Shown piece by piece: positions 8,508 through 16,670 of a stretch of 60,579 nucleotides of DNA. Made by a program: the position numbers and the translations under genes. Under the pieces are notes generated by a model that did not search any database, was not told the origin of the DNA, and saw only the letters and a program-made list of their open reading frames with translations. Numbering within the stretch: position 1 is the first letter of the stretch; each line of letters opens with the position of its first letter. Source of the stretch: Streptomyces albus subsp. albus (lineage in GTDB: Bacteria > Actinomycetota > Actinomycetes > Streptomycetales > Streptomycetaceae); assembly GCF_000725885.1 (NCBI RefSeq), contig NZ_JODR01000035.1, positions 1 to 60,579 of the forward strand, given 5' to 3'.

Positions 8508-9713
8508 TCAGCTGACCGGCAGGACCTTCAGCCGGCGGCGGTGCGCGCCCTCGCCGGTGTCCGCCGTCGAGGACAGGTGCGAGACGACCCGCTCCTCGAC
8601 GGCGTCCTGTGCCGGGTCGTCGTGCACCCGCAGGATCTCGTAGGTGGTGTTGCGCTGGGCCGGCACCCGGTCGCTGCCGCGGATCAGCTCCAGCAGCTCC
8701 GGCAGGTTCGAGCGGTGCTTGGCGCCGGCCGAGGAGACGACGTTCTCCTCCAGCATGACCGAGCCCAGGTCGTCGGCGCCGTAGTGCAGCGAGAGCTGGC
8801 CCATGTCCTTGCCGGTGGTCAGCCAGGAGCCCTGGATGTGTTCGACGTTGTCGAGGAAGAGCCGGGCGACGGCGATCATCCGCAGGTACTCCATCGGCGT
8901 CGCCTGCGTCCGGCCCTTCAGCTTGTTGTTCTCGGGCTGGTAGGTGTACGGGATGAAGGCGCGGAAGCCGCCGGTGCGGTCCTGCACGTCCCGGATCATC
9001 CGCAGGTGCTCGATGCGCTCCGCGTTGGTCTCGCCGGTGCCCATCAGCATGGTGGCGGTGGACTCCACGCCCATGCCGTGGGCGATTCCCATGATCTCCA
9101 GCCAGCGCTCGCCGGACTCCTTCAGCGGGGCGATGGCGTTGCGCGCCCGGGCCGGCAGCAGTTCGGCGCCGGCGCCGGCGAGCGAGTCCAGGCCGGCGTC
9201 CCGGATGCGGGCGATCGCCTCCTCCACCGACACCTGGGAGACCTTCGCCATGTGCTCGATCTCCGAGGCGCCGAGCGAGTGGATCACCAGTTGCGGGAAC
9301 TGCTCCTTGATCGCGCCGAACATGCCCTCGTAGTACTCGACGCCGTAGTCCGGGTGGTGGCCGCCCTGGAACATGATCTGGGTGCCGCCCAGCTCCACGG
9401 TCTCCGCGCAGCGGCGCAGGATGTCGTCCAGATCACGGCTCCAGCCCCGCTCGGTGTCCTTGGGCGGGGCGTAGAAGGCGCAGAACTTGCACGCCGTCAC
9501 GCACACGTTGGTGTAGTTGATGTTCCGCTCGATGATGTACGTCGCCAGATGCTGCCGGTCGGCGTAGCGCCGTCTGCGGACGGCGTCCGCGGCCCGGCCG
9601 AGCGCGTGCAGCGGTGCGTCGCGGTACAGCTCGACGGCCTCTTCGGGGGTGAGACGGCCTCCGTCGCCGGCGCGCTCCAGCGCAGCGGTGAGTTCGCTGG
9701 TCGGGTTGGCCAC
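8508..9713 (-). CDS. mqnC: MqnC-like cyclic dehypoxanthinyl futalosine synthase (radical SAM)
   Basis: 401 aa radical SAM enzyme that cyclises dehypoxanthinyl futalosine to its cyclic form, the third chemical stage of the futalosine pathway. The cluster-binding Cys motif is C-x3-C-x2-C in NVCVTACKFCAFY. GGTQIMFQGGHHP, YTYQPENNKLKG and the C-terminal GADDLGSVMLEENVVS match MqnC closely. The start is taken at GTG 9713, preceded by AAAGGTGG. Translation upstream of it is low-complexity. It lies 158 nt after mqnA and 15 nt before rmlB. In a biosynthetic cluster it should feed a naphthoate-derived quinone group rather than menaquinone. A second, chromosomal mqnC for respiration would be expected elsewhere. 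Confidence 0.93.
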   Translation of the reverse strand: MANPTSELTAALERAGDGGRLTPEEAVELYRDAPLHALGRAADAVRRRRYADRQHLATYIIERNINYTNVCVTACKFCAFYAPPKDTERGWSRDLDDILRRCAETVELGGTQIMFQGGHHPDYGVEYYEGMFGAIKEQFPQLVIHSLGASEIEHMAKVSQVSVEEAIARIRDAGLDSLAGAGAELLPARARNAIAPLKESGERWLEIMGIAHGMGVESTATMLMGTGETNAERIEHLRMIRDVQDRTGGFRAFIPYTYQPENNKLKGRTQATPMEYLRMIAVARLFLDNVEHIQGSWLTTGKDMGQLSLHYGADDLGSVMLEENVVSSAGAKHRSNLPELLELIRGSDRVPAQRNTTYEILRVHDDPAQDAVEERVVSHLSSTADTGEGAHRRRLKVLPVS

Positions 9714-9784
9714 GTCGGCCACCTTTCTGTGTCGGCTCGTGCTGGATGATGGGGGGCGGTGTCCGTGCCGGCCGCGGCCATGGC

Positions 9785-9832
9785 GAAGGGCGCCCGTCGG
9801 CTCGTACGTGAGAGCAAACCCGGACGCCCTTC
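9785..9832. other. Hairpin in the 158-nt mqnA-mqnC gap
   Basis: GAAGGGCG at 9785-9792 pairs with CGCCCTTC at 9825-9832. It is the only structure I see between mqnA and mqnC. It could be a partial terminator or a processing site that lowers expression of mqnC and rmlB. No operator palindrome is present here. Confidence 0.35.
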
Positions 9833-9871
9833 CCCTCCGCGGGGTTGCCCTGCCGCACTCCGGTGGCGGCG

Positions 9872-10840
9872 TCAGGACCGGACGACGCCTGCCGGCCCAC
9901 GGCCGCTGACCGCGCCCGGCCCGGCCATCCGGCGGGCGTCCGGCGGGTCGGTGTCCAGCAGGCGGATGGTCACGTCGGGAGGGAAGCCGGCTTCGGCGCC
10001 GCCGACCCGGCGGGCGAACTCGCGCAGCCCCGCGAGGTGGCGTTCGCCCAGGCTGAAGTCGAGTGCGGACAGGTAGTACCGCTTCAGTGTGGGGGCGTCG
10101 AACTCCGCCCAGCGCGCCGCCCTGCGGCACACGTCGTCGATCTCGTCGAGGAACACCTCGCGGGAGGCGAGGAACCGGGAGTGCACCTCGCGCACCAGGT
10201 CCGCGTTGCCGGCCAGGAAGTCCCGCCGGGCCGCGAACACCGCGAAGACGAACGGGAGTCCGGTCCACTTCCGCCACATCTCGCCCAGGTCGTACACCTC
10301 GTATCCGGCGGTGCCCGCGCCCAGGAGCGAGGCGCGCAGCGCCGCGTCACCGATCACCACTGCCGCCGGTGCGCCGGACAGCATCGTCGCCGGGTCCGCC
10401 GAGCTGGAGCGGTACTCGGGCCGCACCCCCACCAGGTCGCTGAGCAGCAGCTCGGCGAGACGCACGGACGTGCGGCTGGTCGTGGTGCAGGCGAGCGGGA
10501 CACCGTCGAGCCGCTCCAGTGGCAGCGTGGACAGCAGCAGGCAGGACATCACGGGCCCGTCCGCGCCCACCGCGATGTCGGGCAGCAGCACCAGTTCGTC
10601 GGCGTTCCGCAGGTACTCGGTCACGCTGATCGGGCCGATGTCGAGTTCGCCGGCGACCAGGGCGTCGCTCAGCCGCTCCGGGGTGTCCCGGCGCAGGTCG
10701 AGATCGAGCAGGCTGCCCGTACGGGCCAGTCCCCAGAACAACGGGAGACAGTTGAGGAAGTCGATGTGGCCGACCCGCGGCCGGGTGCCCACGATGGGCC
10801 CGGCGCCGTCCACCGGCAGTTGGTCGATGGGCGCCGTCAC
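9872..10840 (-). CDS. mqnA: MqnA-like chorismate dehydratase
   Basis: 322 aa, periplasmic-binding-protein-like fold. Removes water from chorismate to give 3-enolpyruvylbenzoate, the entry step of the futalosine route. The N-terminal RVGHIDFLNCLPLFWGL, the segment ELDIGPISVTEYLRNADEL and the TSRTSVRLAELLL loop match MqnA. The C-terminal half contains MWRKWTGLPFVFAVF, also typical. GTG start at 10840 overlaps the ferredoxin stop by 4 nt (GTGA). It competes for chorismate, which fits the nearby DAHP-synthase homologue at 17516-18652. Confidence 0.92.
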   Translation of the reverse strand: MTAPIDQLPVDGAGPIVGTRPRVGHIDFLNCLPLFWGLARTGSLLDLDLRRDTPERLSDALVAGELDIGPISVTEYLRNADELVLLPDIAVGADGPVMSCLLLSTLPLERLDGVPLACTTTSRTSVRLAELLLSDLVGVRPEYRSSSADPATMLSGAPAAVVIGDAALRASLLGAGTAGYEVYDLGEMWRKWTGLPFVFAVFAARRDFLAGNADLVREVHSRFLASREVFLDEIDDVCRRAARWAEFDAPTLKRYYLSALDFSLGERHLAGLREFARRVGGAEAGFPPDVTIRLLDTDPPDARRMAGPGAVSGRGPAGVVRS

Positions 10841-11133
10841 GGGGTGTCGACCGCTTCCGGTCCGTACACCTCGACGCCGTCGGAGACCCGGCGTACGTGG
10901 ATGCAGTCGCCCGGGCAGTCCTTCACGGAGTCGACGACGTCGCGCACGGCGTCGGCCGGCACGGGCACGGCGGCTCCCTCTTCCTGCCGCAGTTCGCCGT
11001 CCGCCCCTTTGACGTAGGCCAGGCCGTCGATGTCCAGCTCGAAGACGTCGGGCGCGTACTGGGAGCAGATGCCGTCACCCGTGCACAGCTCCTGGTCGAT
11101 CCAGACGTCCAGGGACTCGTCCTGCGCGGTCAT
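10837..11133 (-). CDS. Ferredoxin, 3Fe-4S type
   Basis: 98 aa small acidic electron carrier. The first Cys pair is LCTGDGIC followed by APDVFEL, and the last is DCPGDCIHV. The spacing is that of Streptomyces [3Fe-4S] ferredoxins that serve P450s. The start is taken at ATG 11133, which has GTAGGTG just upstream. A GTG nine bases earlier is possible. It lies between mqnE and mqnA, so reduction of the radical SAM clusters of MqnE/MqnC is one role. Other possible partners are the P450 at 6233-7435 and the Fe-S sugar 3-dehydratase at 35418-36743, which has no dedicated reductase nearby. Confidence 0.9.
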   Translation of the reverse strand: MTAQDESLDVWIDQELCTGDGICSQYAPDVFELDIDGLAYVKGADGELRQEEGAAVPVPADAVRDVVDSVKDCPGDCIHVRRVSDGVEVYGPEAVDTP

Positions 11134-11174
11134 CGCGCACACCTACCGATCCTTGTCGGGAATGCGGGCATCAT

Positions 11175-12401
11175 TCACACCTGCATGGGCTGGGGGGCGT
11201 CCCGGCGCGCGGGATCCGGGCCCTCGTACTCGCGGATGATCTCGTAGCGGGTGTTGCGCTCCACGGGCCGGAAGCCGGCGTCGCGGATGAGGTCGAGCAG
11301 GCTCTCCCGGGACATCTTGTCCGGCGTGCCGTAGCCGTCGGCATCGTGCGTGATCTTGTATTCGACCACCGAGCCGTCCAGGTCGTCCGCGCCGTGGTTC
11401 AGCGCCAGAGCGGCGGTGTCCAGGCCGTGCATCACCCAGAACACCTTTACGTGCGGCACGTTGTCGAACAGCAGCCGCGAGACGGCGAACGTCTTGAGGG
11501 ACTCGGTCGGCGTCGCCATCTTGGTCCTGGCCATCAGGCGGTTGCGCACCACTCCGTCGACCGAGTCGTGGAAGTCGTGCTGGTAGCGCAGCGGGATGAA
11601 GACCTGGAAGCCGCCCGTCTCGTCCTGGAGCTCGCGCAGCCGCAGCACGTGGTCCACGCGGTGCCGCGGCTCCTCGATGTGCCCGTAGAGCATGGTGCAG
11701 GGCGTCTTGATGCCTTTGGAGTGGGCCAGTCGGTGGATGCGCGACCAGTCCTCCCAGTGCGTCTTGTGGTCGACGATCTCCTTGCGGACCTCCCAGTCGA
11801 AGATCTCCGCGCCGCCGCCGGTGAGCGACTCCAGCCCGGCGTCGATGAGTTCGTCGAGGATCTCGCTAGCGCTCAGCCCGGAGATCTGCTCGAACCAGTG
11901 GATCTCCGTGGCGGTGAAGGCCTTGATGGCGACGTTCGACGGCAGCGCCTCCTTCAGCGCCCGGATGGAACGCGGGTAGTAGCGCCACGGCAGCGTCGGA
12001 TGCAGCCCGTTGACCAGGTGCAGCTCGGTGAGCTGCTCGGCCTCCATCTCCTTGGCCAGCTTGACGGCTTCCTCGATGCGCATCGTGTACGCGGCCTTCT
12101 CGCCCGGCTTGCGCTGGAACGAGCAGTAGGCGCACGAAGCGGTGCACACATTGGTCATGTTGAGGTGCCGGTTGATGTTGAAGTGGGTGACGTCGCCGTT
12201 CTTCCGCGTCCGCACCTCGTGTGCGAGACCTCCGAGCCAGGCCAGGTCGTCGCAGGCGTACAGCGCGACACCGTCCGCACCGCTGAGCCGTTCGCCGGAA
12301 GCGACCTTCTGCTCGATCTCGCGTCTGAGTCCTGCGTCCAACCGTGCCATCTCCTCGGATTGTTCCGGCATGAGATCGGTCTGCTCGTTTCGTAAGCTCA
12401 C
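11175..12401 (-). CDS. mqnE: MqnE-like aminodeoxyfutalosine synthase (radical SAM)
   Basis: About 408 aa radical SAM enzyme that joins an adenosyl radical from SAM to 3-enolpyruvylbenzoate to give aminodeoxyfutalosine. The cluster motif is NVCTASCAYCSF (C-x3-C-x2-C). LVNGLHPTLPWRYYP, TGGGAEIFDWEVR, TPCTMLYGHIEEPRHRVDH and VERNTRYEIIREY match Streptomyces MqnE almost residue for residue. Start: GTG 12401 is the longest option and places a rare TTA Leu codon third. ATG 12371 would avoid it. Neither has a strong ribosome site. First gene of the quinone/rmlB operon, with an operator palindrome at 12441-12456 immediately upstream. Confidence 0.93.
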   Translation of the reverse strand: MSLRNEQTDLMPEQSEEMARLDAGLRREIEQKVASGERLSGADGVALYACDDLAWLGGLAHEVRTRKNGDVTHFNINRHLNMTNVCTASCAYCSFQRKPGEKAAYTMRIEEAVKLAKEMEAEQLTELHLVNGLHPTLPWRYYPRSIRALKEALPSNVAIKAFTATEIHWFEQISGLSASEILDELIDAGLESLTGGGAEIFDWEVRKEIVDHKTHWEDWSRIHRLAHSKGIKTPCTMLYGHIEEPRHRVDHVLRLRELQDETGGFQVFIPLRYQHDFHDSVDGVVRNRLMARTKMATPTESLKTFAVSRLLFDNVPHVKVFWVMHGLDTAALALNHGADDLDGSVVEYKITHDADGYGTPDKMSRESLLDLIRDAGFRPVERNTRYEIIREYEGPDPARRDAPQPMQV

Positions 12402-12440
12402 CAGCCGGGCTGTCGCAGCTCCATGCTGGAGGAGGCACCT

Positions 12441-12456
12441 GTAGTAGATTCCCTAC
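12441..12456. promoter_or_regulatory. PAS-LuxR-type operator, site 3 (GTAGTAGATTCCCTAC)
   Basis: Matches 11 of 16 consensus positions and is extended by a perfect outer palindrome (CTGTAG to CTACAG, 12439-12458). It lies in the 154-nt divergent promoter region, 39 bp from the mqnE start and about 100 bp from the LURP-like gene, so it could serve both directions. Confidence 0.6.
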
Positions 12457-12555
12457 AGCTTCGGCCGCCGGGCCCGCGCGCCATCGGGGCCTCGTAGCGT
12501 GAGTGCCCGGCGGCCCCCGCCGGGGTCGCCCGCACCGCGCGGAAGGAATAGGACC

Positions 12556-13053
12556 ATGACGGTCACGCTGACCCTGCGCAAGCAGGGCGGGGGATACGCC
12601 CTCGACGCATCCGCCCCCATCGCCTCCCTCGACCCCACGGCCACCCTGGAGTTCGGGCGGGCCATGCGCACCGGCACGATCACCTCGGGCGGCCGGAAAC
12701 TGCCGATCGCGGCGCACGGACCGCATCGCACCTCGGTGACGGTCGGCGACGGCAGCCGACCGGTACTGCGTCTCGGCCAGGACGACTCCTTCGTCCCCGG
12801 ATCCGGCAAGCAGGCGCGATGGAGCGCCTCCCCGCACCCCCGCCCGCGGAACGCCTCCCTCGAAAGCGACCGGGGCCGCCTGGACTTCACCGTTCCGAAG
12901 CACGGCAAGGAGGTCACGGTCGAGGTCACCGGCGACTGGGAGCAGCTGGACACGGTCGCCCTCGCCGGCTGCTTCGCCCTGCTGTCCATGCGCCGGGGCC
13001 ACACCTACCGTGCGATGACGGTGCTGGCCGTCACGAGCCCCCACCCCAAATGA
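12556..13053 (+). CDS. Small hypothetical protein, possible LURP-one/tubby-like fold
   Basis: 165 aa, no signal peptide or membrane segment. Start ATG 12556 with GGAAGGAA upstream. I do not recognise a specific family with certainty. The beta-rich pattern, an RLDF-type central strand pair, EVTVEVTGDWEQLDTVAL and an ending helix (AGCFALLSMRRG) resemble LURP-one-related or tubby C-terminal-like barrel proteins. Some of these bind lipids. It is divergent from mqnE and shares the operator region with it, so it is probably co-regulated with the quinone genes. A terminator follows. Function unknown. Confidence 0.6.
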   Translation: MTVTLTLRKQGGGYALDASAPIASLDPTATLEFGRAMRTGTITSGGRKLPIAAHGPHRTSVTVGDGSRPVLRLGQDDSFVPGSGKQARWSASPHPRPRNASLESDRGRLDFTVPKHGKEVTVEVTGDWEQLDTVALAGCFALLSMRRGHTYRAMTVLAVTSPHPK

Positions 13054-13100
13054 GCTGACCCGCCCCGCGAGCCGGTACGCCCCTCGGCCGGCGCGTCCTG

Positions 13101-13137
13101 CCGCCGGGTGCCCGGATGTGCGCCGGGCACCCGGCGG
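13101..13137. terminator. Bidirectional terminator, 15-bp stem
   Basis: CCGCCGGGTGCCCGG at 13101-13115 pairs exactly with 13123-13137 around a 7-nt loop. It separates the convergent small protein gene (+) and the decarboxylase-like gene (-). Confidence 0.85.
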
Positions 13138-13157
13138 TCTGCCGTCCGTGAGGACCC

Positions 13158-14168
13158 TCACCCCGGAGCGAAGGGGACGTGTCCGGCGGCCGGGCCGTCC
13201 GCGGCGGAGAACGCCGCGATGGTCTTCTTCAGCCCGTCGAGGAGGGAGACACGGGGCTCCCAGCCCAGCAGCCGCCCCGCCTTGGAGATGTCGGGCCGGC
13301 GGCGCTGCGGGTCGTCCGGGTGCGCCTCGGTGTAGGAGAGGGCCGAGGCGCTGCCGGTCAGCTCGCGAATGTGCTCGGCCAGCTCCCGTACGGTGATCTC
13401 GTGCGGGTTGCCGATGTTGACGGGGCCGCTCTCCGCGCTGTGGGCGAGCGCGAGGATTCCCCGCACCGTGTCGTCGACGTAGCACAGGGATCTGGTCTGG
13501 GAGCCGTCGCCCATGACCGTCAGAGGGGCTCCGCTGAGGGCCTGTTTGACGAAGGTGGGGACGACCCGCCCGTCGTCCTCACGCATGGCGGGCCCGTAGG
13601 AGTTGAAGAGGCGCGCGATCCCGGTGTCGACCTGGTACTGCTTCCGGAAGGAGACGGTCATCGCCTCGGAGAACCGCTTCGACTCGTCGTAACAGGCCCG
13701 CGGCCCCACCGGGTTGACGTTCCCCCAGTAGTCCTCGTCCTGGGGGTGCTGGAGCGGGTTTCCGTAGACCTCCGATGTCGAGGTCAGGACGAACCTGGCG
13801 TTCTTCTCCCGCGCCAGGCACAGGGCGTGGTACGTGCCGTGGCCGCCGGCGCGGAGTGTCGCCACCGGCATGCGGAAATAGTCGACGGGCGAGGCGGGGC
13901 ACGCCAGGTGGAAGACGAAGTCGACCGGCCCGCCGACCCGGAGCGGCTCGACGATGTCCGCCTCGACCAGGGTGAAGCGGGGATCGTGCAGCAGATCCGC
14001 GACGTTCTCCCGGCGCCCGGTGCTCAGGCTGTCGATGCACACGACGCTGTTCCCCGATGCGACGAGCGCACGACACAGATGGGAGCCGACGAAGCCGGCG
14101 CCGCCGGTGACGACGGAGCGTGCCGCCGGCCTCCCCGCTTCCCCCCGGGGCTCGATGACTTGACTCAC
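13158..14168 (-). CDS. UDP-glucuronate decarboxylase-like extended SDR
   Basis: 336 aa. The NAD loop is TGGAGFVGS at about residues 21-29. HLACPASPVDYF, TSTSEVYGNPLQHPQDEDYWGNVNPVG, CYDESKR (Tyr-x-x-x-Lys) and FNSYGPAMREDDGRVVP are hallmarks of UDP-glucuronate decarboxylase (UXS), which makes UDP-xylose via a 4-keto intermediate. CalS9 in calicheamicin biosynthesis is a precedent for such an enzyme in a natural-product cluster. GTG start at 14168 overlaps the GT4 stop by 4 nt (GTGA), so the two are translated together. The simplest reading is that it supplies a pentose, or a 4-keto-pentose, donor for GT4. It could instead act on another NDP-sugar. Confidence 0.82.
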   Translation of the reverse strand: MSQVIEPRGEAGRPAARSVVTGGAGFVGSHLCRALVASGNSVVCIDSLSTGRRENVADLLHDPRFTLVEADIVEPLRVGGPVDFVFHLACPASPVDYFRMPVATLRAGGHGTYHALCLAREKNARFVLTSTSEVYGNPLQHPQDEDYWGNVNPVGPRACYDESKRFSEAMTVSFRKQYQVDTGIARLFNSYGPAMREDDGRVVPTFVKQALSGAPLTVMGDGSQTRSLCYVDDTVRGILALAHSAESGPVNIGNPHEITVRELAEHIRELTGSASALSYTEAHPDDPQRRRPDISKAGRLLGWEPRVSLLDGLKKTIAAFSAADGPAAGHVPFAPG

Positions 14169-15331
14169 AGCATCTCCTCGATGATGTCGGCGGCCTGTCT
14201 GGCACCGGCCTCGGCCCGCACCTCGGCGCGCAGCCGCTCCAGCCGGCCGGGAACCTCGGGGTCCGCGACGATCCCGGCCACCGCCTCGCGCAGCGTCTCG
14301 GCGGTGACGTCCGCCATCCCGATACGGCGGGCCACGCCCAGGCCGGCCAGTCGCTCCGCGTTGTTGAAGTGGTCGGCTCCTTGCGGCACGGCGACCATGG
14401 GCACGGCGTGGTAAAGGGCCTCGGCGCAGCCCCCTGTCCCCGCGTGGGTGACGAAGGCGTCGGCCTGCTCAAGGACCGCCATCTGCGGCACCCACGGGTG
14501 CACCTCGATGTTCGCGGGGACAGCGCCGAGTTCGGCGGGGTCGACGTACGTCCCGATGCTGAGCACCACATGCCACCCCGGCAGGTCGCCGAAGGCGGCG
14601 ACGCACTGGCGGTAGAACTCCGGCTGCTGGGTGAACGAGGAGCCGAACGAGATGAGCAGCACCTTCTCGGCGCCGTCCGGGCGCGTCCAGCTGCCCTGTC
14701 CCTCGCGTCCCCTGAGGCAGGGGCCGACGATCGTCACCTCGTCCGGGTCGAACCGGTCCAGGCCCGGTTGCAGCACCTTCGTGATCAGCCCCACCGTGCG
14801 CGGCGGCCGGCCGGCGAACTCGTCCACGTCCGTGGTGGTGGCCCCGCTCCCGGCGAGCCACTTGGCGAACCGGGCGTGGTACTCGTCGGCCCCGGGCAGC
14901 CGCACGGACCCGGCCGCGGCCCCCTGCACGTACTGCTCCCCCACGATGGCGGGCGAGAGGTGGACGCACGGCTTCCCCTGCGCCTCGGCCAGCGCCCGGC
15001 CCACGTAGGAGCCGGCGTCGTACAGGTAGAGGTCGGCGGGGTCCTCGTCGTACACGGCCCGCAGCTGCGGAAGGGCCTGGATGTTGCCCTCGAGGATGAC
15101 GTCCAGCGCGGCGACCGGGTCCTGCGACCACTCACCGACGGTCTCCGGCAGGTGACGGGTACAGGGCACGAACTCGGCGCCGGTGACGGTGACCAGGTGG
15201 GACACGGCGGACTCGTTGGCGGACGTCACCCGGTGCCCGCGCGCCACCAGCTCGTGGACGACGTCGAGCGTGGGGATGATGTGGCCGGGGTCCGGTGTAC
15301 CGATCATTGCGATGTGGGCGCGGCGTGTCAT
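14165..15331 (-). CDS. GT4: GT1-family glycosyltransferase coupled to the UXS-like gene
   Basis: 388 aa, GT-B fold. GTPDPGHIIPTLD holds the acceptor-side His. WVPQMAVL, THAGTGGCAEAL and AVPMVAVPQGADHFNNA form the donor site. The usual GMGS is GTGG, so it is more distant from GT1-GT3 and GT5-GT6. Start at ATG 15331 (MTRRAHIAM), with an in-frame ATG at 15346 as the alternative. Neither has a clear ribosome site. It overlaps the decarboxylase-like gene by 4 nt, which suggests a matched sugar-making and sugar-transferring pair. An operator palindrome lies about 190 bp upstream at 15522-15537. Confidence 0.85.
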   Translation of the reverse strand: MTRRAHIAMIGTPDPGHIIPTLDVVHELVARGHRVTSANESAVSHLVTVTGAEFVPCTRHLPETVGEWSQDPVAALDVILEGNIQALPQLRAVYDEDPADLYLYDAGSYVGRALAEAQGKPCVHLSPAIVGEQYVQGAAAGSVRLPGADEYHARFAKWLAGSGATTTDVDEFAGRPPRTVGLITKVLQPGLDRFDPDEVTIVGPCLRGREGQGSWTRPDGAEKVLLISFGSSFTQQPEFYRQCVAAFGDLPGWHVVLSIGTYVDPAELGAVPANIEVHPWVPQMAVLEQADAFVTHAGTGGCAEALYHAVPMVAVPQGADHFNNAERLAGLGVARRIGMADVTAETLREAVAGIVADPEVPGRLERLRAEVRAEAGARQAADIIEEML

Positions 15332-15521
15332 TGACGAACCACTCATTCGATGTGGATGGGAGAGGGGCGGAAGGCAACGCGTACACCTGGTTCCCACGCG
15401 GCCCGCTGCGCTGGCGGTGGCCCCTGTTCGACACCCGGACCTTCGTGCCGGCGTCCCCGGTCGCGGGTATCGACCAGCATGTCGGCTCGGGGGGTGCCGC
15501 GCGGCCCGCCGCACGGGGGTT

Positions 15522-15537
15522 CTAAGTGAACGCCTAG
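15522..15537. promoter_or_regulatory. PAS-LuxR-type operator, site 4 (CTAAGTGAACGCCTAG)
   Basis: Matches 11 of 16 consensus positions with intact outer arms. It lies upstream of the GT4/decarboxylase operon and overlaps the TAG stop of the flavoenzyme gene. Nothing else is evident in the 190-nt gap. Confidence 0.5.
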
Positions 15538-16670
15538 GCCTGGCCGACGGGCTGGGCTCGGGACATCGCCCGGGTGTCCACCTGGCGGACGACCTCGTCG
15601 GCCGCCCAGACGGAGTGGTCGAGCTTCCCGGAGAACACGGTGAGGTAGCCAGGGCCCGGGGAGCCGACCATCGACGGACGGGCGTCGGTGTCGTTCCTGT
15701 TCGCGAGGACGACTCGGGGGCCGTGCAGCACATCACGCAGCCGCGCCGTGCGCAGTGCGGGCACGAACCGTGTCGCGTCCCGGAGCACCCGCCGGAATCC
15801 GCGCTCCACAGCGGCCCGGTCCAGCAGTCCCCCGGCCGCCGGCTCGCGCCACCGGGCCGGGGCGACCTGCTGGGTGACCCGGTCCAGCACACTGTGCTCG
15901 ACGTGGTACAGCAGGAAACGCCCGGAGCGGCCGAACGGGAGCAGCGTGGTGAAGGGCCCGTCCATGACCGTGACGCCCACCGGCGGGTGGTCCCAGTCGA
16001 CGACGTACACAGCCGTGTACTCGTACTGCCGGTCGGGTGCCTCGTGTCCGAGCTGCCGGCTGAGGCGGTTGATGTCGGCGAAAGAGCAGTTCACCACCGA
16101 GTCGAAGGAGCCGGCGGCCCCCTCGTGGGTCTCCACCGTGTAGGTGTCCCCCCGGGCCTCGACGGCGCGGACCTCGGTGCCGAACCGCATGGTGGCGCCG
16201 CAGCCCGCCAGTCTTCTTCCCAGCACGTCGCGGAGGTGCCGGCAGTCGATGACGGCTTCCTGCGTGCGGAGCCCCAGGGTGACGCCGGTGACCGGCGGAC
16301 TGTACCGGGACGGTTCGACGAGCCGGTACCGCAGCCCCACGCCGTCGCAGAAGTCGAGGTACTCCCGCGCGGTCACCGCCGAGCCTTCCTCGGCGATGAA
16401 ATACCCGTTGGGGAAATCCGCCGTCACGCACTCGGCGAATTCGTCCCGGAACTTCTGGTAGCCGCGTATGCACTGCTCCGCCGTCGCGGGGTCACGCGGA
16501 TAGTGGAATCCCAGGTGGAGACGGTTCTGGTTGTTGAAGGAAGCCCCGGACAGCGGTTCCGGGTTCCGCTCGAAGACCGTTACCCGGTATCCCCGCTCCG
16601 CCAGCCGGAGCGCGGCGACAGCGCCGAATACGCCGCAGCCTATGACGGCCACCGCATGCCGTTCAGACAT
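15534..16670 (-). CDS. FAD-dependent oxidoreductase, DAO family
   Basis: 378 aa. The N-terminal Rossmann loop IGCGVFGAVAALRLAERGY is followed by FERNPEPLSGASFNNQNRLH, the FAD-binding pattern of the D-amino-acid-oxidase (DAO) superfamily. C-terminal PSMVGSPGPGYLTVFSGKLDHS fits the closing FAD-contact region. Substrate unknown. DAO enzymes oxidise C-N or C-O bonds, so an amino or hydroxy group on a sugar, or the quinone moiety, are possible targets. The SDR gene upstream overlaps it by 8 nt, so the two are probably one transcript and may act in sequence on the same substrate. Confidence 0.8.
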   Translation of the reverse strand: MSERHAVAVIGCGVFGAVAALRLAERGYRVTVFERNPEPLSGASFNNQNRLHLGFHYPRDPATAEQCIRGYQKFRDEFAECVTADFPNGYFIAEEGSAVTAREYLDFCDGVGLRYRLVEPSRYSPPVTGVTLGLRTQEAVIDCRHLRDVLGRRLAGCGATMRFGTEVRAVEARGDTYTVETHEGAAGSFDSVVNCSFADINRLSRQLGHEAPDRQYEYTAVYVVDWDHPPVGVTVMDGPFTTLLPFGRSGRFLLYHVEHSVLDRVTQQVAPARWREPAAGGLLDRAAVERGFRRVLRDATRFVPALRTARLRDVLHGPRVVLANRNDTDARPSMVGSPGPGYLTVFSGKLDHSVWAADEVVRQVDTRAMSRAQPVGQA

